DNA of 64,000 nt from Castor canadensis (Eukaryota > Chordata > Mammalia > Rodentia > Castoridae): positions 154,333,779 through 154,397,778 of the forward strand of contig NC_133393.1 of the NCBI RefSeq assembly GCF_047511655.1, given 5' to 3'. The first letter of the stretch is position 1; each line of letters starts with the position of its first letter. The position numbers were made by a program, and so were the translations under genes. The notes under the pieces were generated by a model. That model did not search any database. It was not told where the DNA came from and saw nothing but the letters and a program-made list of their open reading frames with translations. Below, piece after piece: positions 35,201-50,200 of this stretch.

Positions 35201-38200
35201 CCCTTAGAGGGCTGTAGTCTATTTCGATGGCTGCTTCTTTTTCATATATATCAGTTGTTGCCTGGGTACTTTCCGCTTCAGTTCCCAACTGAAAAACACA
35301 TGACACTCTTGTTATCTGAAATGGTGATCGGTACTCTCTCTCTGCCCCTAGTCCTTCAGTTGCTTGTCACCTCATTCAGACTAAAAGCTAACAGTCCTAT
35401 GATGGCCAACACTGCCCTCTAACTTCATCATGTGCCAGTCTCCTGGCACACTCTGCTCCCTATACAAACAGATATGCCACTCTCAGGTCTGGTATGCTGC
35501 TCTTTCTGCCTGGACAACCTCTTTTAGATGTCTGCTCACCTCTTACCTCCTCTACTCACTGGCTGCCTTCTTCCAGGCTGTCCCAGGCCTTGCCACCTAA
35601 GGCTATAAGCAACCCCCCTCACCACTCTGCCTTCCCTTTCTTGCTTTATTTCTTGTTCATCATATGTCATTACTTAATACAAAATATTTTAGTTATCATT
35701 TGTCTGTTTGTTTGTATCTATCCCACTAGAATGTGAAGAATAATTTTGGGTGTTATATTCATTGCTGAATTCTCAGTGCCTAGTGCAAAAACTAATATAC
35801 ATTTCAACTTCAAAATATATTATGCTTGCAGGAAAGGAAAGAATAGGAAAGAAGCAACAAATAAATGAGCACTTACGCAGCTGTGGGCTGGCCTTTGGTG
35901 TAATGCTCATCAAACCAAGATTTAGAAGAACAACATCTTTGTAGATGTTCTCAGCTAACACAAACTCAATGAAACTACTTTTTGAACTAAGTATACATCT
36001 TATGTAATATGTATGTGTTAAAACAGCTCACATAGAAGGTGAACTTGAAGCTGCAGGTGTGGTTCGAGTGGTAAACTGCTTGCCTAGCTACCATGACACC
36101 CTGGTTTCAAAGCCTAGTTTGAACTTGAACATAAAATTGAAGTTGAACTTGAATACAAAAATGTAATAAAGAAGCTCTAAATGTCAAGATTCCTGTGTGT
36201 GATTTGATGTCCTCATTTGTATTAAACTTCGATACATGGCCAGGCATGGTGTGGTGGTGCTTACCTGTAATCCCAGTAGTTGGGAAGTTAACACAGGAAG
36301 ATTGCAAGTTCAAGGCCAGCCTGGACTACATAGTGAGACCTTACCTTATTTAAAAATAATAACAACAACAAAAACAAACCATGACTTCTATGTAAGTCAA
36401 CTGGTGCCTTGCTAGTCAAAAGTGTGGGCTGTAGATCAGTAACAACAGCTTCAGCAGGGCTGTTGGGAATGCAGACTCTTAGGCAAATGCACTTCCTCTG
36501 TATATAACAATCTGGTAAGTAATATCTAGTAAGTCTCCCCCCAACAATATGAGAATCATGACAGGCATAGATGAGTCACCTGAACACCTGCAATGGAAGG
36601 GGAGTCTCAAGTTGTATCTCACAAGTATGGACACTTACTTCCACAGTAATTGTTGTAAGACAGTCATTCCTGCCCACTAACCAATGTTCAGCCCTCTGGA
36701 GAAAGAAAAGTCATACCTAAGCCTTTTGCATTCTGGGCTTTGCATAATACTTAGGACAGCACCACCAGTACATGGTCACTACTAGACACACTTAGAAGAT
36801 TCTAGTCAGGACACTCACCACCAGAGACCTGCCAAGTGTTCCCTAACAGGAGAAATTTGATCCTGTGGCTTCCTGCATTCGACCTAGTATACCCAAGGAC
36901 CAGAAAGAACAAGTGTGATCCACATGACAGACCTTCTTCATATCTGTCCCTAGCACTCCCCTTCCAATAAGGCCTGGTCTGGGCTTTCTTCACTATCCTG
37001 GGCATGGTACTCTTAAAAAGTATCATGCTTTAAAAAGTAAATGCAATATTCCAGTGTGGCCTAACTAGCACAGAGTGGAGGAGTTTAGAACAGTTTTAGG
37101 TTCACAGTAAAATTGAGAGGAAAGGACAGAGATTTCTCATGGACCACACCCACAATATAAAGTGTGCACTGTCAACATCCCCCAGCAAAGTGGTACATTT
37201 GTTAAAAGCAATGAACCTACACTGACACATCATAATCACCCAAAGTTCACAGTTTACATTAGGGCCTTTTCTTGATATTATACATTCTATAGGCCTATAC
37301 AAATATACAAAGACATGTATTCCACAATTACAGTATTAGGCAGAACAGTCTACTTTATGTGCTGCCTATTCTACCATTCCCCTTTAACCCTTGGTGACTA
37401 CTCAGTTTTTTTACTGTCTCTATCATTTTGCCTTTTCCAAAATGTCATACAGTTAGAATTGGACAGTCTTTTCAGAGTGTCATCTTTTACTTACCAATGT
37501 GCATTTAAGTTTCCTCCATGTATTTTCATGGCCTGATAGCTCACTTTTTTTCTAGTGCTGAACAATATTGCATGGTGGTCTGAATGTATCAGTTTACCTA
37601 TTCAGCTACTGAAGGTTATCTTGGCTGCTTTCAAGTTTTGGCAATTATGAATATAGCTGCTACAGACATTGTGTACAGTTTTTTCTGTGGTCATAAATTT
37701 TAAACTCTTTTGGGCAAATACTAGGTTGTACAATGGCTGGGTCATATGATAAAAGTATGTTTAATTTTATAAGAAACTGCCAAACTGCCTTCCAAACTGC
37801 CTCTATCATACTGCATTTCCACGAGCAATGAAAGATTCTTGCCAGCATTTGATGATGTTAGTGTTCTGGATTTGGACCTAAAATGTAGGTGTTTATGGTG
37901 TTGCATTTAACTTTGCATTTGGAATATCTTTTTATATGATTATTTACGATATATAGGTAGGTATCTATATATCTATAGAGATGACAGATCTATATAGATT
38001 ATCTGTATAGATAGATATCCATCTATATCTCCTTTGGTGAGGTGTTGTTAAGGTCTCTGACCTATATTTTCATCAAGTTGTTTTCTTATTCCTGAGTTTT
38101 AAGAGTTCTTTGAATATTTTGAGTAATTCTTATCAAATATGTCTTTTGCAAATATTTTTTCCTGGCCTACAACTTATTTGTTCATTCTCTTGATAATGTC

Positions 38201-41200
38201 TCACAGAGAAGAAAAATTTTAATGAAGTTCAGCTTACCAATTATTTATTGCATGGACTGGATCTTTCATGTATTTTTTTACATGCCTCAAACTACTTTTT
38301 ATTTGCAACAACATGACTTCATGCAATTCTTTTAAAACAACAGTGACACAAAATAGATTTCCTTGTGTATAAATAACTTACAAACTCTCCATAAAGTAAA
38401 TGCTCAAAGGTCCTAATACAAATCATCCACTCCTACAGTGTTTTTGTATCCAAAGAGTTAATATACAATGTATAAATACTCAAGTCCAATATTGAAATTT
38501 CAGGCACTTGACTAACTTTAATACAGTTTCTCAAACTATATCAATATCTAAGTGCATATATATATATAGCGTGTGTGTGTTTGTACGTGTGTGTGTGTGA
38601 GACATTGAAGTTTGAATTCAGGGCCTCATGTTTGCTAGGCAAGTGCTCTTACCACTTGAGCCACTCTGTCAGCCTGCATATATATCTCTTAAAAGATTCT
38701 CAGTAACTTTTCTATAAAAATAAATTTGATCCATCCAACTTCTCAGTTACTGTTTCCTCCCATAAGTGGGACAAGATGGTGAGAGCTGGCTGGAGCTGGG
38801 GATTTCCCTTCCCCAGGTCAGATAGGCCCTATTAGCCCCCAAAGGTTAGGCTCTAGTTAAGTAGTTTCTTCTGAGGGCGGCAGCCCTTGTTAAGTGAGAA
38901 CCTGACAGAGCGTCAGGAGGTAACCCTGGAGCCCTTGGCTCCCCCTGGAGTTTTCATCTCTCATACTTGTCCCCACTGAGCTTCCAGCAATTAGCAAATT
39001 ACAGTTTAGGCTTCCCTAAGGCAGTGGCAATGGTGCCCCATGGAAGTTGCTGCTCTGTATTTGGCTGTTTGTCTCACCAATTTTGGGTCAGTGGTTTGCT
39101 CTGTGATCTCTTATTAGATCCAAAAAGAGTTAAGGAGTTTTTGGTTTATTCAACTTTTTACGTGTTGTTAGGATGGAGTAGCAACTTCAAGCCCTTACAT
39201 CCTGGACTGGAAACTAGAAAGCCCTTTCCTTTCTTTTTAGGCAGGGTCTTGCTAGACAGCTCAGGCTAGACTCAAACTCACAATTTTCCTGCCTCAGCCT
39301 CTTGTGTACTGGGATAACAGGTATGCACCATCAGCTTAGAACTCTCACTTTTCTTTTGATATGATGATTCAACATGAATTCAGCTTAAGGTTTTAATACC
39401 TGTCATGAAACACCTTGCCATGAATGTGAAGGTCTTTCATGCTAATAAAAAAGCAAATAATTTCACATTCATGGTTAGCATGCTGGAGGGTAATTCTGAA
39501 AATTCACTAAGCCTATGAGCAATAGAAACAAAGCAGCAGCACTGTTACTGACCAGCAACATTTACACAGATGTCACTCATTAAGACTGTTTCCTTCTCTA
39601 TTCCATTCTATAACAAAACTCTTCTAAAATTACCTTGACTTTTAAAGACATTTTCTGTGTACCATATGTACTGTTTTTCTGGTCCCTCATCCTTTTGCTT
39701 ATAACAGATACCACTTTCACTTCTCCATAACCACGAGAGTGGGTAACATGACTCAGAATGAGCCAGTAAGAATTCTTCCCCAGAATTTTTCTGAGAGGGC
39801 AGGGCAGAGTTCTCTTCCCCTCTGGTCAAAGCTAGTGGTTACTTTGTAGCCTTGTGGGGAAAGCTGATCTGAAAGGACAAAGTCCAATATATACTGTGCA
39901 AAAAGAGTTCTGACAGCCTTGAAGTTTTTAAATTAAGCCCTGTGCTCCATTCCAGCCCTATCCCTTAACCTTGAAGTCCTGAAGCCATTTGAGTGGGTTT
40001 ATGTTACTTATGACTAGGAAAGTGTCCCTTCCTTACCTCCTATCCAGAATGTTATCTCTATTACAATAAACAAAACAAAGACAGACTTTTTGAGTATATC
40101 ACACTAGAATTATGTTACGTGAACCATGAATATTATCAAAGAGAAGCTAAGTTTTATAGGTACTTTATTCTGTAGAATCCAAAAAGACCTAAGTCTGCTT
40201 CTAGGGCAGAAAACTGGATGAAAGTGAACATTTCTGAGTGTCTAGGGCAGAACAGATGGGGAGAACAGCTTTAATTCTCTGTTTTCTCTTGGGTATTTAA
40301 TATATAGGTAAGAAATACTGGTCCATCCTATGGAGCTAAAGGAGCATGAATTAACAAGAGAGATCAGAGAATTGCACAAAATGCCTAGTCCTCTGGAATG
40401 ACAATCATTTTGCCCTTTTCTCCTCTTACAAGAATATGTCTTCCCAATGCCTAAAGAGGCTATAAAACCAGAGAAATAATAAGCAAAAATGACATAACAC
40501 TCAGTTCTGCACAACATATTTTAAAATCATTTGCTGGAGTACCTCTACTTCAATGATGTCATCCAATGACCCCAACAAAAGAATTATTTCAATGTCTTGA
40601 ACTTTGCAATCAAGCAGCATGTTATGCTTCTCTAATTGTTTCTGTTCCAGAGAAGTCTGAATGATTACAACTTCCTTTTGCAATTTTCCCACTTCCCTGA
40701 AAATATACAAATTTGAAAAAGTGATTTTAGTCATTATATAAAGTTGTACCAAAAAGAAAAATGTTATGTTATAGAAAGATTATTTTTCCCATAAGTGCTA
40801 GAGTATGAATACTCCTGAGAAACACCACGAACATAACTAATTAATTCAAGAAAGCAATTTTCAATAATTAACATTCCTGTTTCAGTCAGGGCTGGCAAAA
40901 ATACAGTGCTTTCAGTTATTCAATTAATTCTCATTCATAGTGAGATAGGGCTTCACTATGTGGCAAGTTTGAGCTGGCCTCAAACTTGAAATCTTCCTGC
41001 CTCAACTTAAGTGCTGGGATTATGGATATAGATATCACCATATCCAGCCCCGATTACTTTATTTTCAAATCTGTATTATTTTTCAACCTGTATTTCTCCC
41101 TCATATATATAAGCTCGATATTTTAGAACGTCAAATCAAGAAAAAGTCTTTTAGCAAGAGAAATACTTATCGGGTAAGTTACTGCATCACTAAAAATCTG

Positions 41201-44200
41201 AGATTTCTGTACAACCTCTACCACTGTCACTAACGGCCTTCTGAACATGAGGGAGTGAAGTTTAGCAGCTGAGCCAACTGTGACTTTTACACAGGGCCCA
41301 GAAAGAGGGCAGGAAAAAAAAAAGAGACTAAAGAAAAGGCAAAGAAAAAGAAAACGGAGGGAAGGAAGACAAGGATAGAAGTAGGCAGAGAGCGAGAGAG
41401 AGGAAGGAAAGGACTACAAGGTCTTCAAGAATATAAAGAAAAGAAAAACCAAAAGTAGTCCTATTTAAGCTAAATACAAGAGTGAAAAAAGGAGTAAATA
41501 GGTTTTAATTTCACTTACAATCACAAAGAACAGGTCTTTGGATGGTGAGGAAAACTGTGATGTGCCAAGAGTTTGGGCATAAAAATAACTCATTTCATCT
41601 GATTACTACAGTCATGTCAATCACAAGAAAGGATGTATCACTTTGTTGTTAAGTCAGGTGACTGAAAGCACTGTGTTCATCACCAAGGCAAATACACATG
41701 CTTATCAGGTGCCAGGTTGTGTTTTAAGTGCTGTTGAATATTCATTCATTCAACCCTTACAACTTCTCTATGAGGCAGGCACTTTTATTTTCCTCATTTT
41801 TTACTGTTAAGGAAATTAAGTAAGGTACAGTAAGGAGCAGATCTGGGATATGTCTCCTGGCTGGGGAGCTCCATTCTACCTACTGTGCTTTGTTGCACAG
41901 TCTAGAGGGAATCTCTAGACAACCGGAAGACAGCAGTATTAAGTCAGGGTTAGGGACTGTATAAATTTATGTTTTCATCCACCAGAAAGAACTATTCATT
42001 CTAAACAAATCCCCCTCCTATTATTCCCCCAAATTAGAACATTTGGAAGTTGTTATGTGGAACCAAGAACAATAAAGGGTACACATTCAAACACAACCTC
42101 AGATAATAAATTTCAAGTTGGCAGTACACGTGTTTAAAACACTATCTAGGTCTTCCAAAGTGATGAATTCTTATTTACCTATCAATAGCCAAAAACTTCT
42201 TCCGTTCCTCTTCAGTCTGAGTTTGAACTTTCTCAATGTTGGAATTCTGAGTGACAAATATGTCCTTAATTTGCTGCCACTTCACCATGAGTTCATCTAC
42301 AACTTGCAGACAGTTTTCTTCATTCTGGACAGAGAGGATTTGCACTCTAGATTTATCATTTTATATTTACAATGTCAACACATTCTGGTATTATCAATAA
42401 TACCAACCCAGCCATTCTAAATTAAACCTCCTCCTCCTGTGTACTACTTGAACCTCTGTCATTACTGTGACCAACCCCCCAACTCCCCACCTCATCCTAC
42501 ATTTGTAGAAATTGGTACTAACTACCTGCCTGAGTCCTTCATTTTGGATGCATTCCTCAGCTTGCTGCCATCTGTCCATTCCCACTATCCAGTGAGTGTC
42601 CTTGATGCTAGGACCTCTAATTGCCAATTAAACAGACATTCCAGCCTGCCTTTTTTGTTTTTTTAAACAGTCTTTATTGCTTCCTCCTTCCTGCAGTGCT
42701 GGGGCTTCTGACTCTCCTCCTAACTCCGACCCTTCCAGAATCCCATTGTTGCTCCACTGCCTACCTTCCTGGGAGTCTCAACCTTTCTCACATGGTTTCC
42801 ATTTATTCCCCAAAACGACCAACTTCCAAACCTGTAACTCCAGCCCAGATTTTTTTATCTACATTCTGAGTTATTTGTGGCACACCCCCTTTTGTCCTCC
42901 TTCCCACTGGAGTCCAGGATTTCATGAAGTTCTGCTTCATTTTTTTTACTGTAAGTATTTCTCAAATTCCCCACCCCCATGAGGTACCCCCAAGAGGCCC
43001 CTTTAGGTACTCAAACTGGCTGCTCAATGAAGGTATGAAGGTCATAATTTCAACAAAGAGACACTTAAGCACCTGTTATAAATTACCTTCTTTAGGTTAT
43101 CAATGTCTTCTCTACCTTTCTGGATAGTTTCTTTTAATGTGTTGATCTTATTCAGTTTCTTCTTAAGCTGATTTCGACTATATTCAAGCTGAATATTAAG
43201 CCGGGTTTTTTGTTTTTCAAATTCTAATCTAGTATAATAAAGTTAAGCATTTACAAGTGGTAAACAGAACACATTTTTTTTTAAAAACCTCTTCTTACAG
43301 GAAATTTCAAGTATAAAAATAGAAGGAATACTATAATGAACCCCATACAGTTCATCTTTAACTTTAATAATAATCAACTCAGGGTCAATCTTGTTTCATC
43401 TGTAACTCCATCATCACCTCTCCCCACTACTGGATTACTGAAAGAAATTCCAGACATCATGTAATTTCATCTGTAACTATTTATGTATATCTCTGAAACT
43501 AAAGTGATTTTTAATTTGTAACCGTAATTCTAGTTTAAAAATCATAAAAATTCTTGAATTTCAAGTTGCTATCATTGCCAGTTTTCCTAACAGTCTCATT
43601 AATAAAATACAAAAACCAAACCCAAAACTGAAACTGGGTTGTTAGTATCAGGATCCATATACTACATATGGGTGATTTGTTTCTTAAATCCTTTATAATC
43701 AATCTATAGATTCCCTCTTCCCATTTTCTTTAAGTTACTATTTAGTCACTCAGTTTTTTTGAGTAGCTATCCATATATAAATTTCACACTTGGGGATTTA
43801 AGAACAGGTTCTTGCCAGATGCACTTTCCTACACTGCTAGCTTCATCAGTTCTTCATATAGAATTCCAGTATTAACTGTAGCTCATCCTCTCCTCCTCTC
43901 CCTCAAATACTCTACTGATCAAACAAGACTAACTCTATCAATACTGTGCTATAAACAATGGTACACAAAGAGTAATACTTAATGAGTGCTTACTATGTAT
44001 GTCTATTACCAAGTTCTCCCATGAATTAACTCATCTAAGTCACATGAGTAAGTGATACTCTTAGTGCTATTTAACAGAAGAAGCCAAGGCATAGAGTTCA
44101 GACATGACCAAGGCTTCACTGCTTCTGCCCATAGGACAGGTTAAGAATAAGTTCTCAAAGGACTTGTTTCTGTTGGAGGAGGCAGACATACAGACTGCGT

Positions 44201-47200
44201 AAGAGTAAAACACTTCTTCACTTGGCTCTGCACACTACTCTTGCTTTCCTCTTGCTTCTCTTGCTGCTCCTTCTGTGTTTTTTTTTCCTTACCTCAACTT
44301 ATCCACATCTTCTGGGATCTCTTTCTTTTCTATGCACATTCATTCCCTTGGTGCTCATATCTAGTCATATGACTTTAAAGAACAATTGTATACTGATAGT
44401 CCACAATTTATATCTCTACTCTGGACGTCTCTCTTGACTACAAACTTGTACACTCATCTTCCTATTCTATGAATCTAACTGGATGTCACAGACATCTGAA
44501 ACTTAATACCTAGAATATGTGATGAATATGCTACTAGAAGTAATAGGTTTAGCAAAGCTATCAGATATTAGATCAACCTAAAATTTGGGACCATTTTTCT
44601 ACACTAATAGAAGCCAACTTAAACAATATAAAATAGATATTACTCACAGGAAATAAAACCAATATAAGAATTAATACAAAGAGTCTGGCCTCTGTGGGAA
44701 AAAACTTTAACATTCCAATAAAAGATACAGATGCTGTGAATAAATGGAGAGACATTCTATGTTTTTAGATGGGATGATGATGGTTTGAAGACATCATTTA
44801 TCCCCCAATAAATCCAATGCAATCTCAATTAGAATTCCAGTTAGGTTTTTTTTTGAGAAACAACACAGGCAGAATTCTTGAGAAAGGAGTGTACTGAAGT
44901 TCAAAGTTGACTCCAGAACAAGCAATATCACAGCAGTACAGAGGGGACATTTTATGATGATAAAGGAATTAATTAATTAAAAAAAATGATATAGTGACCC
45001 CCCCAAATACATATGTTTAGGTACACACACGTAGAAGAAGAAATTGACAGATCTAAAAGTACACTTAGAAATGTCATTGTATTTATGTCATAAATCTGAC
45101 ATAAATACAAATTCTCTGAAATACACAAACTACCAAAGTGCACTCTGATACCCCAAATAGACCTGTATTTATTATAGAAACTGAATCTGTAATTAAATTA
45201 AAAACACTGCCACAAAGAAAATTGGATAGCCCAGGTGGCTTCACTGGCAAATTTTACCAAATGTTTAAGGAAGAAACAATACCAATTCTATATGAACTCC
45301 TCCAGAAAAAAAGGAGAGAACAATTCCCAGCTCAAAGACATTACAAGGAAAGGAAATTACAAGTCACTATGCTCGAGAAAATGATGTTTCACAATTGTCA
45401 CAATGAATCCCCCTCATACATGAATATAGCCTATAAAAGTGGAAAAAAATAGATGAAAAAAAAACTTTAACAAAAGTTTAAAAACTCAAATTGAAAAATA
45501 AGAGGATAGTACATCATCACTAAGTTGTGTTCATCTCAGGTATGCAAGGTGGTTTAACATTTTTAAATCAGTAACTTGATATTTCTATTTACTATAGTAA
45601 TAACTTTAAAAACATAAGCATACAAGCATCTCAATAGATATCAGAGAAGATATTTGATAAAATTCAACATTTATGATAAAAATTTCTGTAAAGTAGGAAT
45701 AGAATGGAACTTCCTCAATCTGATAAAAAGGCACCTTAAATACATATTTTATATATTTTTCTATGAAAGACTGAATGCTTTACCCCCAAGACTGAGAACA
45801 AGGCAGGGAAATGTCTGCTCTCACTACTTTTATTCAATATTGTACTGGAGTGAGACAAAAATAAAATAAAATAAAAGATATCCTCGTGGGAAAAAAAGAA
45901 AGAAACTATTTTATTCACTGATGGTATGATTATCACAAAGAAAGTCCTAAGAAATCTACAAAAAAGCTAACAGAACTAGTAAGTTTAGCAAGGTTTCGGG
46001 TACAAAATAAATTTACCAAAATGAATTCTATTTCAACATACACCAACAAACAATTTTATACTTAAATTTTAAAACAACTCCATTTACCACAGCACAAAGA
46101 TAGGAAATGCTTAGGAATAAATGTAATGAATATGTGTAAGACCAAATCTTCACACTGAAAACTAAGACTATTAGTGAGAGAAACTAAGGACCACCTAAAT
46201 CATTGCAGATAGGTACCATGCTCATGAATCAGTAGTAAGATGCCAGTTCTTCCCAAACTGATCTGTAGATTCAACACAATGCCAAACAAAATCCTACAAG
46301 ATTTTTTTTTCCTTTTTTTTTTAACTTTTTAAAAAAACAGATCCCAAAATGTTCAGGGAAATGCAAAGGCTCTAGACTAGGTAAGGGAATGCCCTTTCTT
46401 GTCTACTGCTATATCCTCAGTTTCTAGAAGGGTGCCTAGCACATAGGAGACATGCAGAAAATGTGTTGAATGAATAAATGAAATATGAAAGACGAACAGA
46501 AAGGGATGGGCCAAAATGTTGACAGTTTTTATTTCTGGACAAAGAAATTTTCTTTATTTTGTCTGAGAGGCATATTATACCTTTATATTTAAACATTTTA
46601 TCTGAATAGGTAATACACACATGGTACAAAATGCAAACAGCACAAGTGTAAACAAAAAGTAAAATGTCTTTCCCATCCTCTCAGCCTCCCGGAGACAGCC
46701 ACTCTGATCCTTTCTATGTTCTATATTCCACCCCCAGAGTATCATTTGTCTTCTGATTTTCTTCATGGTGCTTTTGCCATACAATTTAAAATTTTTTTCT
46801 GCTTTTGTATTCTGTCAGTCTTTTCTTTTGTGCTTCCTGTGATTTATGTCATACTGAAAAGCCTTTCCTACTGTGATTTTTTAAATTCTTATTATTTATT
46901 CAACACTTTTGTCTTCGTATTTTTAGATTGAAATGTTTGATTCAGCTGGAATTAAGCTGAGTCTAAAGAATGAGAAAGGATTCTATAGGGGTTTTTTTTA
47001 ATCACATCTATCTCAACATGATTTATTAGAAAGCTTAACTTTTTTCCACTATTGGTATTGAATATCAAATTTCTCCTTATAGATCTGAGTTTATTTCTGG
47101 ACTCTATTTGTAAGCCAGTAAGTACCCTAAGGTTTACATTATGTTTTAAAGTCTGGGAGTCCTGGTCTTATTTCACTACTTTTCTCAGGTTTTTATTTTT

Positions 47201-50200
47201 GGCTAGTTCTGCAAATCACCTCTACAATCAGATTACCTATATATGCGTTTAGGTGATATTTAAATTGTAGATTAATTTTTGGAGAACCAACTTCTTTATA
47301 TAATATTAAATTTTCCTATAAAAGAACTAGTATGGCCTCCCTTTTTGCTCAAGTTTCTGTTAAATTTCTTCATAAGAAAATGAATTTTTACTAGCTATTT
47401 CATAATGAACTGAAAAGAATAACTCAGACATAATTCCTATAAATTAAGAAATAAAGTTATTATCATAGACGTGTAAACTGCTTACCAATGTTTTAATAAA
47501 AATACCTTTTTTGATCAATTTCTTGCTGCTGCTTAACATGTTTATTTTCAAATTCACGAATATTTGCCACGCCAATTTCTTCACATAAATGTTGGAATAT
47601 GTCATCTTCTACCTTTTAAATTATTTTAAAACAACTGGTTTAATAACTAATTTTAAAAAATACATAGGTACTTAAATATGAGACTTTTTTGCTCCAAGAT
47701 TTTCCTGGATTAGGTCAAAAACTAATCAGACCAAAGATTACTTAATTCAGCCGGTGCCTTCTTTTCATCTCTATAAATTATGCTCATCTATTTCCAAAGT
47801 TCTTATTCAAAAAACTAAAATAAAGCTCATTAACTGGCCTTACTAAATGCTTTGGCTTTATTCACTGCTCAATACAAAGCTGGAAGGATCACATTTGCCC
47901 TAGCCACACCAAAATATAACATTTTACATAAAAATTATTATTTATATATGAGTAATATAATAACTTCTCAGACAGTAAAAAAACAAGATTAGAGCATAGA
48001 ATTAAGAATCAAGCCAGAATCTGGGTGTGGTGATACACACCCATAATCCCAGCTATTTAGAGGTGGAGACAGGAGAATCAAGGGTCTGAGGCTAGCCTGG
48101 GCAGTTATTGAGCTATCTCAAAAACAAAAACAACAAAAGATCTGGGGGCATAGCTCAAGTGGCAGAGCAGTTGTCTGCAAGTGTGAGGCCCTGGGTTCAA
48201 TTCCCAGAACTAAAAGGAAAAAAAAAAAGATTGAGAAGATCTGGTTAAAGTAGCATGAGCTAAATCCATAAAAACAATCTTTAACTTCAATAATTTTAAA
48301 AGCTGTGCATTTATGTACAGTTGTAGAAGAGAGACCTGTTTACCTGTAGGTCACGTTAAAAAACGTTCCGATTTTAGCTGAATATACATTAAATATGAAT
48401 GTGGTAAGACTGACACAGCAGAGTAAGCTACCATTAGCATAAGCAGGTAATCCAAATCATGGAAAGTTATATTGTATGTACAGGGTCCCATTATACCCTG
48501 TACTGGTCAGACCATATTTTGACATGGTGCTGTCTCTAAAGGTGGTCTTATATCTATGGTAATGTGAAATGATTAGAGAAATCTGGGCTATTTACCCTGG
48601 AAGAAAGATAATTAAGGAGAAAGACCACTGTGACTTTTAAATTGTGAAAAGGGTAGAACTAAAAAGCAGTAGGTAGAAGTTACAGAGTGATGGTGGGACA
48701 AATAACTTTCTAAGAGTTAGTGACATCCAAGAGTGTAATTAATTAAATCAGCAAACATTCCTGTCACTTTATAAGCAGAGGCTAGATGATCAAATCTTTG
48801 TTGCCCCAGAGCCAAGTACCATGCCTGGCTTATAATAGAAATTTAAAAAATTACTACTAAGTGAATAACCTTAAAAAGATAACCTGCATGATATGTCTTT
48901 TCCCTCCTTGTGTTAAGGATAGGGAAAAAAGAAAGAAGTTATAAATTTTACAATGGGCAAGGAGGGGTTGGTGAGAGAAGAGGGTATGAACTGGTCACTG
49001 TCTCTTGAGATAGCCAACAGTGATTCTCAAAAGATGCAAGGAAATTAATTTGGTAAACCAATAAAACAAGTTCTTTCTGACAAGGCATGCTATCTATCAA
49101 CCTTTGCCTTAGTACATCCTCAAGAAGTCCAAAATCTGGTATTTGGTCTAGAATATGTATTCCATTTAATAATAAATGTAACATTTATCACCTTATCTAT
49201 CTTTTCTTGAAATTCTTCGATTCTTCGCTGTTGTTCTTTGATTCCTTCACTTAACATAGTACATTGAGACTCAATATTTAGTAATTCACTCTGTAGCTGA
49301 GATTGTTCCTGATAACAAGAGAAAAAATTTTCATTTTAATATGGCTATTTAGTTTTACATAGTATGATCAAAAACATGATGTGTCTTTTTCAGTAAAAGA
49401 TGAATCCATGAGCTAAGACTGACTGTGGTATAACTGGAAAACAAGCTTAAATACCATAAAAATATACAAAAGACTGCAATATAATCCAAGTATCTAAAAA
49501 ATTATATGATGTTATATAAATATGATTCCTAAAATTCCATGTTCTGGTTTTAATTTATGTAAGTCTACATTACCCGGTAGAAAGTAGCAAGTTGCTTTTT
49601 TTTAATCATCTCTAGCTCACTTTGTGAATATTTGAGTCGTGTATGAATTCCTTGTGCTAGAGTCTGTATTTGTTTCAAATCTGTTTCTTTGCGGAGTGTC
49701 TTCATTAAATCCTAAAAAGAAAGAGAAACATGAAAACATTTTATGGTAGAAAAGTACTTTCACTTTTCAAAGTGCCTCCATACATGATGCACTGAATTTT
49801 ACATACAACCTCACTTCCCCTTCTTCCTGCAAGAGACTGGGTTTGTAAACACATTAACCACCTGGAGTAAGATGCCACACAACTTCTACAAAAAACTAAC
49901 ACTTTCCTAGCAGAAAAGAATTAGTTATGAGAAATGAAGAATGAAGAGTTTATGCTCCATCCAACACATGACAGTACCTTGCTTTTAGAGAATCTTTTTC
50001 TCTTTGCTTGCCTCCTCCATCCCTTTCTCTCTTCACTACCATATTACTCAACCAAGACAAAACTGTATTTTCAATATAAGTCCTCATGGTATATGAATAT
50101 GTGTGCATACAGTCACAGATATATACTGATTTTTCAGACTTGTTTATAAACTTAAAATCATATGGAACATGCTTTTCTGAATCTTGTTTTCTCATTAAGT

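Larger units (their letters stand above)
35289..40542 (-). other. SMC1B intron (5.3 kb)
   Basis: Contains an L2-like patch (about 35300-35800), SINEs (36048, 36239, 38603, 39230), a minus-strand old L1 3' segment (about 37060-38275) and microsatellites near 37950 and 38558. The stretch 39340-40540 shows nothing I recognise. Confidence 0.75.
40697..42178 (-). other. SMC1B intron
   Basis: Contains a minus-strand B1-like SINE (40938-41048), a purine-only-like tract (41300-41420) and a MIR (41695-41895). Confidence 0.75.
43229..47505 (-). other. SMC1B intron (4.3 kb)
   Basis: Contains a MIR (43955-44130), an old sense-of-+ L1 ORF2 piece (about 44800-46345) and an old minus-strand L1 3' piece (about 46570-47345). 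No other gene signal. Confidence 0.7.

Noticed and set aside
40501-40752. Single-exon SMC1B-like gene or retrocopy
   Set aside because: The conserved part is bounded exactly by AG and GT and joins in phase to the neighbouring exons, so it is an exon of SMC1B.
42439-43127. Several overlapping + strand frames of 67-101 codons
   Set aside because: All come from C/T-rich intronic sequence; they overlap in different phases and share no features of real proteins.
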